DNA of 64,000 nt from contig NZ_FOYP01000002.1 of the NCBI RefSeq assembly GCF_900115105.1, forward strand, positions 310,001 through 374,000, given 5' to 3'. The position numbers and the translations under genes were made by a program. The notes under the pieces were generated by a model. The model was not told where the DNA came from. It worked only from the letters and a program-made list of their open reading frames with translations, and did no database searches. Of this stretch, positions 37,628 to 47,151 are shown piece by piece. The DNA comes from Yoonia tamlensis. Lineage in GTDB: Bacteria; Pseudomonadota; Alphaproteobacteria; Rhodobacterales; Rhodobacteraceae. The stretch's first letter is position 1. Every line of letters starts with the position of its first letter.

Positions 37628-38374
37628 CTAGGTGACAGGTTTTATGGCCGCTGTGACGTAGTTCACAGAAAGGTCCCTGTCCGAAATAGCCCATGTAAAC
37701 CGCGCAAAATTGAACACAAACCCCTTGCGGTCGACGGGCGTTAGCCCTGCATTCGCGATCAGCGCATATAATTCATCCGGCGTAATAAATTTTGCCCATT
37801 CATGGGTGCCTTTGGGCAGCCAACGCATGATCCATTCGGCGCCGATAATGGCCATGCCAAATGATTTTGCGTTGCGGTTGATGGTCGAACAAATCTGGAT
37901 GCCGCCGGGTTTGAGAAGTTGCTTGCACGCCGTCAGGAACCCAAGCGGGTCTGCGACATGTTCGATGACCTCCATATTCAGGACCACATCAAACTGTTCA
38001 CCATCAGCGGCCAGCGATTCAGCCGTTACAAAACGGTAATCGATATTTAGACCTGATTGCGCCGCGTGGACCTTTGCGACGGCGATGTTGCGCTCTGCCG
38101 CGTCGGCCCCGACGATCGTCGCCCCTAGCCGCGCCATCGGTTCGCACAGCAAACCGCCGCCGCAGCCGATATCAAGAATACGCAGCCCTTTGAACGGTGC
38201 GGGCTGCGACAGATCACGCCCGAATTCACCGGCGATCTGCCGCGTAATGTAATCCAAACGCACAGGATTCATCATGTGCAACGGCTTGAACTTCCCGTCT
38301 AAATCCCACCATTCTGCGGCCATAGCCTCGAATTTGGCGATCTCGGACGGGTCGACGGTATTGGTGGCAGACAT
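37628..38374 (-). CDS. ubiG: Ubiquinone biosynthesis O-methyltransferase UbiG
   Basis: Performs both O-methylations in ubiquinone synthesis. N-terminal [17 protein letters not shown] is the family hallmark. SAM motif [16 protein letters not shown] and [13 protein letters not shown] follow, with a membrane-contact insert near [12 protein letters not shown]. 248 residues. Stands alone, divergent from the prolyl aminopeptidase. Confidence 0.95.
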   Translation of the reverse strand: MSATNTVDPSEIAKFEAMAAEWWDLDGKFKPLHMMNPVRLDYITRQIAGEFGRDLSQPAPFKGLRILDIGCGGGLLCEPMARLGATIVGADAAERNIAVAKVHAAQSGLNIDYRFVTAESLAADGEQFDVVLNMEVIEHVADPLGFLTACKQLLKPGGIQICSTINRNAKSFGMAIIGAEWIMRWLPKGTHEWAKFITPDELYALIANAGLTPVDRKGFVFNFARFTWAISDRDLSVNYVTAAIKPVT

Positions 38375-38423
38375 GTGCTGGCTCCGGATGGTCAGGGCAT
38401 TGTAGGTGGGATATAGGGTGATT

Positions 38424-39419
38424 ATGGATAAAACCGTAGGACAAAAAAGCGCATACGCGTATCTTTACCCCGCTTTGGAACCGTTCGCGCGGCAAATGCT
38501 GGACGTGGGCGACGGGCATACGGTCTATTTTGAACAATGCGGGAACCCTGATGGCATCCCCGTTGTTGTCTTGCATGGCGGCCCGGGCGGTGGCTGTAGC
38601 CCTGCGATGCGGCGCTATTTTGACCCCGCAGTTTACCGGATTGTTCTGTTTGACCAGCGCGGCTGTGGCAGATCGCGGCCCCATGCAAGCGTCACGGCCA
38701 ATACAACATGGCATTTGGTTGCGGATATCGAACTGATCCGCCGCACACTCGGAATTGATCGCTGGGTTGTCTTTGGCGGCAGTTGGGGCGCGACATTGGC
38801 GCTGATCTATGCGCAGGCCCATCCGGAATGCGTGCGCGCGCTGGCCTTGCGGGGTGTGTTCTTGATGACGCAGCCAGAACTGGATTGGTTTTACGGCGGG
38901 GGCGCGGGGCGATTCTGGCCCGAATTATGGGATGCGTTTGCATCGCTGATACCCGCGGATGAACAGGACAACTTTGTTGCCGCCTATCACAAACGCCTGT
39001 TCAGCGGTGATCGCGCCCAAGAGGTAAAGTTTGCCCGCGCATGGACGCTTTGGGAAAATGCGCTTGCCGCGATGGGCAGCGACGGTGTGTCGGGCGAGGC
39101 ACCAGCAGAATACGCGCGCGCATTTGCGCGGCTTGAAAACCATTATTTTGTGAATGGCGGTTTTCTGGATGCGTCACAACAGATCCTGCATTCGTCGCAA
39201 ATGGCCAAAATCGCGGATATCCCCGGCGTGATCGTGCAAGGACGGTATGACATGATTTGTCCGCCGCATGCGGCCTATCAGCTTGCACAATCTTGGAAAA
39301 GCGCGCAGTTGACCATGGTAGCGCAAGCCGGACACGCATTGTCAGAACCCGGCATCAGCGCGGCGCTTGTCCGCAGTATGGATCAATTCGGCGCCACACA
39401 GAGCTTCACCGGGCTTTAG
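38424..39419 (+). CDS. pip: Prolyl aminopeptidase (proline iminopeptidase)
   Basis: Alpha/beta hydrolase that removes N-terminal proline. [33 protein letters not shown], the nucleophile motif [10 protein letters not shown], and late Asp and His in GRYDMICPP and QAGHALSE complete the triad. 331 residues from the ATG after AGGGTG. It may feed on peptides delivered by the adjacent oligopeptide-type ABC genes, 59 bases downstream. Confidence 0.93.
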   Translation: MDKTVGQKSAYAYLYPALEPFARQMLDVGDGHTVYFEQCGNPDGIPVVVLHGGPGGGCSPAMRRYFDPAVYRIVLFDQRGCGRSRPHASVTANTTWHLVADIELIRRTLGIDRWVVFGGSWGATLALIYAQAHPECVRALALRGVFLMTQPELDWFYGGGAGRFWPELWDAFASLIPADEQDNFVAAYHKRLFSGDRAQEVKFARAWTLWENALAAMGSDGVSGEAPAEYARAFARLENHYFVNGGFLDASQQILHSSQMAKIADIPGVIVQGRYDMICPPHAAYQLAQSWKSAQLTMVAQAGHALSEPGISAALVRSMDQFGATQSFTGL

Positions 39420-39478
39420 GGTTTACACGCTATCTCAGGCCGTTAGGGTGGGGTGCGGCTATTTGGGAAAACGATACT

Positions 39479-40471
39479 TTGGACACCGTCCTTAAGATTA
39501 TCTTGCAGCGCCTTGCGCTGGGCATAGTTACCCTACTGATTGTATCTGTGGTCATTTTCATTGCCGTGAATATGTTGCCTGGGGATTTTGCGCAGGCGAT
39601 CCTTGGTCAGGGCGCAACCGAAGAATCTGTTGCCGCGATCCGCCGCGATCTGGGTTTGGACCAACCGCTAGTGACGCGGTATTTTGGCTGGCTTGCGGGT
39701 GTTGTGCAGGGTGATTTCGGGTCCAGCTTTGCCAGCGCGAATGCCGCCAGTTTTAGCGGCACGACCTCTGGCACGACCACGGTTGCCCAGCAAATTGCGC
39801 CGCGTTTTGGCAATACGATGTTTCTGGCCGCTGTGACTGCCGCCTTTGCCGTGCCATTGGCAGTGGGATTGGGCATTCTGGCTGCGCTTTACCGCAATTC
39901 AGTGTTCGACCGCGCCACGAACATCTTCACGCTTACATCTATCTCAAGCCCCGAATTCTTTCTTGCCTATGTGCTGATCTTGTTTCTGGCAGTGCTGAAC
40001 CCGATCTTTCCATCGCTTTCAAACATCTATGACGGGATGGCGTTTGGCGAACGGTTGAACAAATCCATGCTGCCCGCGCTGGTGCTGACGCTGGTCGTCA
40101 CCGCGCATATGATGCGGATGACGCGTGCCGCGATTATTAACCTTCTTGCCAGCCCCTATATCGAAATGGCGCGGCTAAAGGGCATGTCGCCGATGCGCGT
40201 GATCGTGAAACATGCGCTACCAAATGCACTTGCACCGATCATTAACGTCGTTGCGTTGAACCTTGCCTATCTGATCACGGGTGTTGTCGTGGTCGAAGTG
40301 GTATTTGTTTATCCCGGTATTGGGCAGCTGTTCGTAGACAGTGTGAAAACCCGCGATATTCCAGTGGTGCAAGCCTGCTGCATGATCTTTGCAGCCGCCT
40401 ATATTCTTTTGAACCTGACGGCTGACATCATGTCGATCCTGTCCAACCCGCGCCTGAGGCATCCGAAATGA
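39479..40471 (+). CDS. Oligopeptide-type ABC importer permease (DppB/OppB-like)
   Basis: 330 residues, six transmembrane helices. The N-terminal helix (ILQRLALGIVTLLIVSVVIFIAV) leads to the DppB hallmark LPGDFAQAILGQGATEESVAAIRRDLGLDQPL. The EAA loop (ARLKGMSPMRVIVKHALPNALAPI) lies near the C-terminus. The chosen start is TTG, about nine bases after GGGAA; no ATG fits. Confidence in the exact start is moderate. Coupled by ATGA to the next permease. Transporters of this group carry peptides, nickel or, in Vibrio, chitin oligosaccharides. Confidence 0.88.
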   Translation: MDTVLKIILQRLALGIVTLLIVSVVIFIAVNMLPGDFAQAILGQGATEESVAAIRRDLGLDQPLVTRYFGWLAGVVQGDFGSSFASANAASFSGTTSGTTTVAQQIAPRFGNTMFLAAVTAAFAVPLAVGLGILAALYRNSVFDRATNIFTLTSISSPEFFLAYVLILFLAVLNPIFPSLSNIYDGMAFGERLNKSMLPALVLTLVVTAHMMRMTRAAIINLLASPYIEMARLKGMSPMRVIVKHALPNALAPIINVVALNLAYLITGVVVVEVVFVYPGIGQLFVDSVKTRDIPVVQACCMIFAAAYILLNLTADIMSILSNPRLRHPK

Positions 40472-41820
40472 TTTTATGGATCGCAGCGACATTGATCGGC
40501 ATGGGCGCATTGGCTTGGGCGTTCCGCTATGCAGGGCAGCAGATCACCAATCAGGCGCCAAAGTTTCGCGATATGCCGTTTGGTGTGGCTTATGGCTATG
40601 TGCTTGCGGCGTTTTGTTTAGGCTGGCTGGTCTGGGCCTATATGCAAGGGCGCAGCAGTGATCTTGCGACTGCGAATAAATTCTTCTTTTTGCGGATCGG
40701 TATTGAAGGTTTCATCATCTTCGCGATCGCGGCCTATCTGTTTCGTTTGGCGGGGCGCAGTATTGGCACTGCTTGGACCCGCAAGATGTTCCGTGAGATG
40801 CCACTGACTGCGGCTTTTGGGATCTTGATAATCCTGATCTACGCATTTGTTGCGATTTTTGCTGGCCAAATACCTGCAAAGTTTATTGCCTATTCTGCCA
40901 GTCTTGGCCTTATTCTATGCATTGGGTTGTTCTTGGTTGGGGCTCCAGAGAAGAGGGTTCAGGCGATAGGTATCGTTGCGGTGGCCTTTGCCCTGACTCT
41001 CGCAATGTACTTTATTGGGCCGATAGCCCCTTACGGCCAAGAGCAAATCATTCCGGGTGTGGCCGCGAATATTACGCCGGGCGGTGATCCTGCGCTGGGC
41101 GGCAATCCTGATTTCCCCCTGGGAACAGATCAAATTGGCCGCGATATCCTTAGTCGTCTGATCTATGGCGCGCAAAATACCGTTGGCATTGCCTTTGCGA
41201 CAACCTTTCTTGCGTTTTTGCTTGGCGGTACGTTTGGATTTCTGGCTGCGACATTTGGCGGTTGGTTGGATCAGATCCTGTCGCGGATGGTGGATGTGCT
41301 GATGGCCATTCCTTCGCTGATCTTTGCGCTGTTGCTGATGACAATCGCCAGCGTCTGGGCACCGCGTTTGGGGATTCCGCTGACCGTATTCATGGTGCTG
41401 ATTATCGCGGTAATCGACAGCACCCGCGTCTTCCGCCTGTCGCGTGCTGTTGGACAAAACATCGTAGTGATGGATTATATCGAGGCCGCGAAACTGCGCG
41501 GTGAAGGGTTTGGTTACATCATCTTTAAAGAAATTCTGCCCAATGCCACGGCGCCCCTGCTTGCCGAATTCGGGCTGCGCTTTTGCTTTGTCTTTTTGAC
41601 CATCGCGGCGCTGTCATTTCTTGGCGTGGGTATCCAGCCGCCGCTGGCCGATTGGGGCACGATGGTGCGCGACCTTGCCGGCTTTGTGAATTACGCGCAG
41701 TTTGCGCCGATGGCCGCGACCGCACCGCTTTTGGCGGCGGGGGCGATTGCGTTGCTGACAGTTGCCGTCAATTTTGTGGTGGACTGGATGCTGCATAAAT
41801 CATCGGGGCTTAAGGAATGA
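40468..41820 (+). CDS. Oligopeptide-type ABC importer permease (DppC-like) with extra helices
   Basis: 450 residues, much longer than usual DppC proteins. The canonical part starts near residue 107 (KMFREMPLTAAFGILIIL) and resumes at PIAPYGQEQ (about 185), then FPLGTDQIGRDILSRLIYG, six-helix core and EAA loop AAKLRGEGFGYIIFKEILPN. Extra parts are an N-terminal about 105 residues with two or three hydrophobic helices, containing a second KFRDMPFGVAYGYV-like segment, and a two-helix insertion at about 134-184. The insertion is visibly more AT-rich than its surroundings. Start and stop are coupled by ATGA to both neighbours. Confidence 0.88.
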   Translation: MILWIAATLIGMGALAWAFRYAGQQITNQAPKFRDMPFGVAYGYVLAAFCLGWLVWAYMQGRSSDLATANKFFFLRIGIEGFIIFAIAAYLFRLAGRSIGTAWTRKMFREMPLTAAFGILIILIYAFVAIFAGQIPAKFIAYSASLGLILCIGLFLVGAPEKRVQAIGIVAVAFALTLAMYFIGPIAPYGQEQIIPGVAANITPGGDPALGGNPDFPLGTDQIGRDILSRLIYGAQNTVGIAFATTFLAFLLGGTFGFLAATFGGWLDQILSRMVDVLMAIPSLIFALLLMTIASVWAPRLGIPLTVFMVLIIAVIDSTRVFRLSRAVGQNIVVMDYIEAAKLRGEGFGYIIFKEILPNATAPLLAEFGLRFCFVFLTIAALSFLGVGIQPPLADWGTMVRDLAGFVNYAQFAPMAATAPLLAAGAIALLTVAVNFVVDWMLHKSSGLKE

Positions 41821-43463
41821 TTGAACCGCTTCTGAAAATGCGCGGCGTCAAGATCGAAGGCCGCAGCGACGATAAATGGAACCCGATTATCAACGGGGTG
41901 AATCTGACCTTGAACCGCGGCGAGGTGCTGGGCCTGATTGGTGAATCCGGTGCGGGCAAATCCACGTTGGGGCTGGCTGCGATGGGCTATACCCGCGATG
42001 GCGTGCGGATCAGCGGCGGCAGCGTCGAATTTGACGGGATTGATCTGCTGACGGCATCCGCTGCGGTCAAACGCGACCTGTTGGGCAAACGCATCGCCTA
42101 TGTCGCGCAATCCGCCGCCGCCAGCTTTAACCCCGCCCACCGTCTGATCGACCAGCACGTCGAAGCCCCGATGCAGCACGGCCTTATGGACCGCTCCGAG
42201 AGCGAAGAAGACGGGATGGACCTGTATCGCAAGTTGCGGCTGCCGAATCCCGATGAAATCGGCTTTCGCTATCCGCATCAGGTGTCGGGCGGGCAACTGC
42301 AGCGCGCGATGACCGCAATGGCGATGTCATGCCGCCCTGATCTGATTATCTTTGATGAACCGACAACCGCGCTGGACGTGACGACCCAGATCGAGGTGCT
42401 TTCGGCAATTCGCGATATCGTGACGCGTTTTCGCACGGCGGCGATCTATATCACCCATGATTTGGCCGTTGTCGCGCAGATGTCGGACCGGATTAAGGTG
42501 CTGCTAAAGGGTGACGAGGTCGAAACATCTGACACCCGCACGATGCTAAGCGCGCCGACGGAAGAATACACAAAATCGCTTTGGGCTGTGCGTAGCTTCT
42601 TGCGCCCAGCGAAACCCGCGGTTGTGACGGGAACGGTGCCACAGCTTAGCATCAAAAACGTTGATGCTGCCTATGGCGACACACCTGTTTTGCATGATGT
42701 GAGTTTTGATATGCATGCTGGACGCACTGTTGCGGTCGTTGGTGAATCTGGTTCAGGGAAATCCACGACAGCGCGGTGTATCACAGGGCTATTGCCGCCG
42801 ACTGCAGGACAGATTTTGCTTGAAGGTGAAGAACTGCCAGCCAGTTATAAAAAGCGTAGCAAGGATCAGTTGCGACAGATCCAGATGATTTACCAGATGG
42901 CCGATACCGCGCTGAACCCGCGTATGTCGATTGGCCAGATCATAGGACGGCCTGTGCAGTTCTATCTGGGGCTTACGGGGGCCGCGAAACGCAAACGCGT
43001 TGATCAGCTACTTAATCAAATCGAACTGGAACCATCTGAATATTTTAACCGTCTGCCTTCCGAATTATCGGGGGGGCAAAAACAGCGGATCGGGATCGCC
43101 CGCGCCTTGGCCGCAGAGCCCAAGTTCATCATCTGTGACGAGGTCACATCGGCGCTTGACCAACTGGTCGCCGAAGGGATTTTGCGGCTTTTGGCGGATT
43201 TGCAAGATGATCTGGGTCTGTCCTATATGTTTATCACGCATGATCTGGCTACGGTGCGCGCAATCGCCGATGAGGTCGTCGTGATGAAAGACGGGCGCGT
43301 TGTCGAACAAGGGCCAAAGGCCGAAATGTTCACGCCGCCGCACCACGCCTATACGGATTTACTGTTAAGTTCGGTGCCGGAAATGGATCCGGACTGGTTA
43401 ACCAATGTGCTTAAAGAACGCGGAGTTGATAACATCGGCGACGCAGCTGTTGATAAGATGTAA
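41817..43463 (+). CDS. Oligopeptide-type ABC importer ATPase, DppD-DppF fusion
   Basis: 548 residues with two complete ATPase domains. The first (about 1-255) has Walker [10 protein letters not shown], signature [10 protein letters not shown] and Walker [13 protein letters not shown]. The second (about 275-530) has [28 protein letters not shown] and [11 protein letters not shown], where Val replaces the Pro after DE. Both energise the two preceding permeases. ATGA coupling to the permease; the substrate-binding gene follows after 74 bases containing a UUCG hairpin. Confidence 0.92.
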   Translation: MIEPLLKMRGVKIEGRSDDKWNPIINGVNLTLNRGEVLGLIGESGAGKSTLGLAAMGYTRDGVRISGGSVEFDGIDLLTASAAVKRDLLGKRIAYVAQSAAASFNPAHRLIDQHVEAPMQHGLMDRSESEEDGMDLYRKLRLPNPDEIGFRYPHQVSGGQLQRAMTAMAMSCRPDLIIFDEPTTALDVTTQIEVLSAIRDIVTRFRTAAIYITHDLAVVAQMSDRIKVLLKGDEVETSDTRTMLSAPTEEYTKSLWAVRSFLRPAKPAVVTGTVPQLSIKNVDAAYGDTPVLHDVSFDMHAGRTVAVVGESGSGKSTTARCITGLLPPTAGQILLEGEELPASYKKRSKDQLRQIQMIYQMADTALNPRMSIGQIIGRPVQFYLGLTGAAKRKRVDQLLNQIELEPSEYFNRLPSELSGGQKQRIGIARALAAEPKFIICDEVTSALDQLVAEGILRLLADLQDDLGLSYMFITHDLATVRAIADEVVVMKDGRVVEQGPKAEMFTPPHHAYTDLLLSSVPEMDPDWLTNVLKERGVDNIGDAAVDKM

Positions 43464-43472
43464 CACGAATCG

Positions 43473-43488
43473 CCCATCTTCGGATGGG
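43473..43488 (+). other. Intercistronic UUCG-tetraloop hairpin
   Basis: CCCATC-TTCG-GATGGG forms a six-base stem capped by the very stable C(UUCG)G loop, between the ATPase and the binding-protein gene. Such hairpins often protect part of a polycistronic mRNA; a T-run is missing, so it is not a terminator. Confidence 0.55.
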
Positions 43489-43537
43489 ATAAGCGGGCGC
43501 ACGAACGTCCGAGCAAGATAAAAAGGGAGAACGATCA

Positions 43538-45079
43538 ATGAATGGAATTAGTAGACGCGGTCTATTGAAAACAGGTGTCGCTGCGGGCGTGTTGGGCCTG
43601 ACTGGCCTGCCTGTACGTGCGCAAACACGTGGCGGGAAATTCACCGCCGGCCTGAACGGCGCAAACACATCCGATAGTTGGGATGGCCGTACGCACGCCG
43701 ATATGTTCATGATCGGCGCAGCGATGGGCACGGTCTTTGACTGTCTGACCGAAAACGGTGCTGATGGCCTGCTAAAAGGCGAATTGGCCGAAAGCTGGGA
43801 AGCCAGCCCCGACGCAAAGGTCTGGACATTCAACCTGCGCCAAGGCGTGACATTCCACAACGGCAAAGCCTTTGGCGCGGACGATGTGATTGAATCGCTG
43901 CAACTCCACGTGGCCGAAGGGTCCAAATCCGGTGCGCAGCCGATTGTCTCGGCGATCACCGAAATGCGCAAAATCACCGAACATCAGGTGCAGTTCACGC
44001 TTGAATCAGGCAATGCCGATTTCCCCTATCTGATGTCTGACTACCACCTGCTGATCTATCCAGCCGGTCAGATCGAAGAAGCAATCGCCAAAGGGATCGG
44101 TACAGGTCTTTACGAGGTTGTCGCCTTTGATCCGGGTGTGCGTTTTGTCGGCAAGCGCGTTGAAAACCACTATAAGGGTGACAGCGCGGGCTTCTTTGAC
44201 GAGGTCGAATATATCGCGATCAACGATAACACCGCCCGTATGAATGCGCTTTTGACCGGTCAGGTTGATGCGATCAACCGCATTGATTTCAAAGGCGAAG
44301 CCCTGTTGAACGCCAACCCCGCCGTGCGCGTCCAAGAAGTGACCGGCAACCAGCACTACACATTCCCGATGCACACCAACACCGCACCGTTTGACAATGT
44401 GCATGTGCGTCAGGCGCTGAAATACGGCATCAACCGTCAGGAAATGGTCGATAAAATCCTGCTTGGCCACGGTCGTGTCGGCAATGACAGCCCGATTGGC
44501 CCTGCAAACCAATATTACAACGCCGAAATGGAACAGCTGGCCTATGATCCTGACAAGGCGCGTTTCCACCTGCAACAGGCGGGAATGGACAGTCTGGACG
44601 TTGATCTATCCGCATCAAGCGCCGCATTCGAAGGCGCCGTCGACGCGGCACAATTGTTCCAGGCATCTGCCTCTGCCGGTGGCATCAACATCAACGTGGT
44701 CCAAGAACCTGCGGATGGCTATTGGTCCAATGTCTGGCTGAAGAAACCGTTCTGCGCCTGCTACTGGTCTGGTCGCGCGACCGAAGACTGGATGTTCTCT
44801 TCTGCCTATGAGGCGGGTGCGCCGTGGAACGATACCAAATGGGACAATGCGCGTTTCCAAGAACTGCTGGTATCTGCACGTGCTGAACTGGATAGCGATG
44901 TGCGCCGTGGCCAGTACTATGAAATGCAGCAGATTCTTTCCACCGAAGGCGGCGCATTGGTGCCGATGTTTGCCAACTACGTGCAAGCGGTGAACAACCG
45001 GATCGTTTCACCTGATGTTGTCGGGAACCTGTGGCAGATGGATAACTGCCGCATGGCGGAACGCTGGTCTGTCGCTTAA
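43538..45079 (+). CDS. ABC importer substrate-binding protein, SBP_bac_5 (DppA-like)
   Basis: 513 residues. A twin-arginine signal (SRRGLLKTGVAAGVLGLTGLPVRAQ) points to periplasmic export of a folded protein. Family segments include LAESWEASPDAKVWTFNLRQGVTFHNGKAFGADDVIESL and VRQALKYGINRQEMVDKILLGHG. Its gene is last in the operon, after permeases and ATPase, behind AAGGGAG. Ligand may be peptides or, by analogy with Vibrio chitin-oligosaccharide-binding proteins of the same family, amino-sugar oligomers, given the neighbouring nag genes. No cysteine lipobox. Confidence 0.9.
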   Translation: MNGISRRGLLKTGVAAGVLGLTGLPVRAQTRGGKFTAGLNGANTSDSWDGRTHADMFMIGAAMGTVFDCLTENGADGLLKGELAESWEASPDAKVWTFNLRQGVTFHNGKAFGADDVIESLQLHVAEGSKSGAQPIVSAITEMRKITEHQVQFTLESGNADFPYLMSDYHLLIYPAGQIEEAIAKGIGTGLYEVVAFDPGVRFVGKRVENHYKGDSAGFFDEVEYIAINDNTARMNALLTGQVDAINRIDFKGEALLNANPAVRVQEVTGNQHYTFPMHTNTAPFDNVHVRQALKYGINRQEMVDKILLGHGRVGNDSPIGPANQYYNAEMEQLAYDPDKARFHLQQAGMDSLDVDLSASSAAFEGAVDAAQLFQASASAGGININVVQEPADGYWSNVWLKKPFCACYWSGRATEDWMFSSAYEAGAPWNDTKWDNARFQELLVSARAELDSDVRRGQYYEMQQILSTEGGALVPMFANYVQAVNNRIVSPDVVGNLWQMDNCRMAERWSVA

Positions 45080-45103
45080 CCGATTATCCGCGATCTGACA
45101 GGC

Positions 45104-45133
45104 AAACGCCCCGCCAAATTGGTGGGGCGTTTT
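45104..45133 (+). terminator. Intrinsic terminator of the DppA-like operon
   Basis: AAACGCCCCGCC pairs with GGTGGGGCGTTT (12 bp including one G-U) and is followed by TTGCATTTT. It lies 24 bases past the binding-protein stop and separates the oligopeptide-type operon from ridA-nagB. Confidence 0.85.
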
Positions 45134-45229
45134 GCATTTTACGTCCGCGGCGCCAAGAATCTTGCATTGCATTTGCAATTCTGGTTTCTGGCCGCTTGCC
45201 CCCGGGATCAGGTTTGAGGTAGTGTCCAA

Positions 45230-45246
45230 ATGAAAATGATTTTCAT
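45230..45246. promoter_or_regulatory. Candidate RpiR-regulator operator O1 (ridA-nagB)
   Basis: ATGAAAATGATTTTCAT is a perfect inverted repeat of two eight-base arms around one G. Its core GAAAATGATTTTC matches palindromes in the RpiR divergent region and before the oxidoreductase-ABC operon. It sits four bases after a weak -10 (TAGTGT, 45220-45225; possible -35 TTGCCC at 45196) and directly before the ridA ribosome site, the normal place for a repressor. Confidence 0.6.
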
Positions 45247-45257
45247 GGAGACACAGC

Positions 45258-45650
45258 ATGTCTGAACAACGCCTTATCCGTTACGACACTGCCGATGCGC
45301 AAGCAGGCGGTCAGAAACGCCCCTTTGCCAAAGCCGTGCGCGCTGGTGACTATGTCCACATCTCTGGCCAAGTTCCTACTGTCGATGGTGAGGTTGTCAC
45401 TGGTGGAATCGCCACACAAACCGAACAGGTGATCGCCAATATCAAGCAGGTTCTCGCGCTTGCAGGTTGCGGCATGGAAGACATCGTCAAGGTGAACTGC
45501 TGGCTTGACGACGCGCGCGACTTTTCCTCTTTCAACGCGGTTTTTGAAAAGCATTTTCTTGATAACCCACCTGCGCGGTCCACAGTGGAATCGCGATTGA
45601 TGGTTGATGCCAAGGTCGAAATCGACGTGCTGGCCTGGAAGCCGCTGTAA
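45258..45650 (+). CDS. ridA: RidA-family enamine/imine deaminase
   Basis: 130 residues, YjgF/YER057c/UK114 fold. The active-site Arg is in PPARSTVESRLMVDAKVEIDVLAW; HISGQVPTVDGE and GCGMEDIVKVNCWLDD are typical. It hydrolyses reactive 2-aminoacrylate and similar imines formed by PLP dehydratases. It is the first gene of a two-gene operon with nagB behind the predicted operator, so it probably serves the same pathway; the PLP enzyme about 10 kb away could be the source of its substrate (inference). Confidence 0.88.
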   Translation: MSEQRLIRYDTADAQAGGQKRPFAKAVRAGDYVHISGQVPTVDGEVVTGGIATQTEQVIANIKQVLALAGCGMEDIVKVNCWLDDARDFSSFNAVFEKHFLDNPPARSTVESRLMVDAKVEIDVLAWKPL

Positions 45651-45667
45651 AACAAAAGGTGAAACCG

Positions 45668-46447
45668 ATGAAGGTATTGATCCATGAAACCCAAGGAACG
45701 GCGGCGGATTGCGTTGCCGGCCTGTTTGCTGAACGGCTGGCGCAGCAGCCCGAAACTGTCTTGGGTCTGGCAACCGGCGGCACGATGGAAACTGTCTACG
45801 AACGGCTGATCGCCCGTTTTCAAGCGGGGGAAATGTCGCTGGCCAAGGCGCGGTCGTTCAATCTGGACGAATATGTCGGCCTGCCGCCAGACCACCCCTG
45901 TTCCTACTGGCACTACATGCGCGAAAAGCTGTTCAACCACGTTGATCTACGCCCCGATCACGCGTTTTTGCCCAAAGGCGACGCCCCCGATGCCGAAGCC
46001 GAGGCCGCGCGCTATGAAGCGGCGATTGTCGATGCGGGCGATATCGGGCTGCAATTGCTGGGTCTGGGTGCAAACGGGCATATCGGCTTTAACGAACCGA
46101 CATCTAGCCTGACTTCGCTCACACGGATCAAAACGCTGACACGTTCCACCCGCGAAGCAAATGCACGCTATTTTGAAACATTCGATGATGTGCCGCGTTT
46201 GGCGATCACGATGGGCATTGGCACGATCATGCGCGCGCAAGAGGTTGTTTTGCTGGCCTTTGGCGCAGGCAAAGCAGAGGTCGTTGCGCAGATGATCGAA
46301 GGGCCTGTTTCAGCGGCCTGCCCGGCGTCAATTTTGCAGATGCACCGCAAAGTAACGGTTGTGCTGGACCAAGCAGCGGCAAGCCGCTTGGCCCTGCGCA
46401 GCTACTACGAAGAGGTTCACCCCGAAGTGCGCGCGCCAGCAATCTGA
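45668..46447 (+). CDS. nagB: Glucosamine-6-phosphate deaminase
   Basis: Converts GlcN-6-P to fructose-6-P and ammonia, the last step of GlcNAc catabolism. LATGGTMETVYERL, FNLDEYVGL with the catalytic Asp, and GANGHIGFNEPTS with the active-site His are intact. 259 residues from the ATG eight bases after AAAAGG; the GTG before is too close. It follows ridA by 17 bases. The 3' end overlaps the convergent cutC by 31 bases. Confidence 0.95.
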   Translation: MKVLIHETQGTAADCVAGLFAERLAQQPETVLGLATGGTMETVYERLIARFQAGEMSLAKARSFNLDEYVGLPPDHPCSYWHYMREKLFNHVDLRPDHAFLPKGDAPDAEAEAARYEAAIVDAGDIGLQLLGLGANGHIGFNEPTSSLTSLTRIKTLTRSTREANARYFETFDDVPRLAITMGIGTIMRAQEVVLLAFGAGKAEVVAQMIEGPVSAACPASILQMHRKVTVVLDQAAASRLALRSYYEEVHPEVRAPAI

Positions 46448-47151
46448 TCCAGCGATTTGCGCAGGGCAGCGACGCGTGCAGCATCCGTCGCCCGCGCCGC
46501 AGCAGGCAAAAACCCGAAGCTGACAATATCAGGATTTTGCGGTGCTTGCGCCGCGACAGAGCAAGACCCGTGAACCTCTGTCAGCGTAAGCCGCTTGGCC
46601 AGATCAAACACGTTTGTCGCGTTAACCCCGCAGCCGGGCATCACCGTGATGTCATGTTTGGCCATTTGCGCCAGCCGGTCGATGCCCGCCGCAGCGGTTT
46701 GTGCACCACCTGACGACAACACCCGTTTGATCCCCAGTGCTGCGCAAATGTCCAAGGCGGCATCGACATCCGGCGTCAGATCAATCGCGCGGTGCAATGT
46801 GATATCCAGACCATCGGCCGCCTGCACCAGTTCTTGCAGGGTTTCGCCGTCTAACTGCCCGTCCGGCAAAGATGCCCCAATCACCACACCGGCAAGCCCC
46901 GCATCGCGCACCGCCTGAATTTCAGCGACCAGCGCCGCGCGTTCTTGGCGGGTCCAGACAAAATCACCGGCGCGCGGGCGGATCATCACCATAGCGGGCA
47001 GCGGGCATTCGCGCGCAACCTTGATCAGCCCCGCTGACGGGGTAAGCCCCCCAACCCCCAACGCCGCGCAAAGTTCGATCCGGTTTGCACCGCCCCCAGC
47101 CGCCGCAAAAATCCCCGCGACATCATCTACACAAATCTCAAGCGTGATCAT
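46417..47151 (-). CDS. cutC: CutC-family protein
   Basis: 244 residues, a TIM-barrel protein: LEICVDDVAGIFAAAGGGANRIELCAALGVGGLTPSAG at the N-terminus, MIRPRAGDFVW, LHRAID and VLSSGG are family motifs. The name comes from copper phenotypes in E. coli, since questioned; several relatives lie in sugar clusters. Start coupled by ATGA to the MFS gene upstream; a longer open frame exists but overlaps that gene. Placement in an amino-sugar island argues for a carbohydrate role (inference). Confidence 0.88.
   Translation of the reverse strand: MITLEICVDDVAGIFAAAGGGANRIELCAALGVGGLTPSAGLIKVARECPLPAMVMIRPRAGDFVWTRQERAALVAEIQAVRDAGLAGVVIGASLPDGQLDGETLQELVQAADGLDITLHRAIDLTPDVDAALDICAALGIKRVLSSGGAQTAAAGIDRLAQMAKHDITVMPGCGVNATNVFDLAKRLTLTEVHGSCSVAAQAPQNPDIVSFGFLPAAARATDAARVAALRKSLDQIAGARTSG

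Noticed and set aside
39420-39478. A possible frameshift or missing start before the DppB-like permease
   Set aside because: A longer in-frame extension overlaps pip and lacks membrane character; a TTG start with a weak ribosome site explains the gene without invoking an error.
40870-41020. Insertion in the DppC-like permease as a mobile element
   Set aside because: No terminal inverted repeats or transposase; it keeps the frame and encodes plausible helices, so it is treated as a protein insertion.
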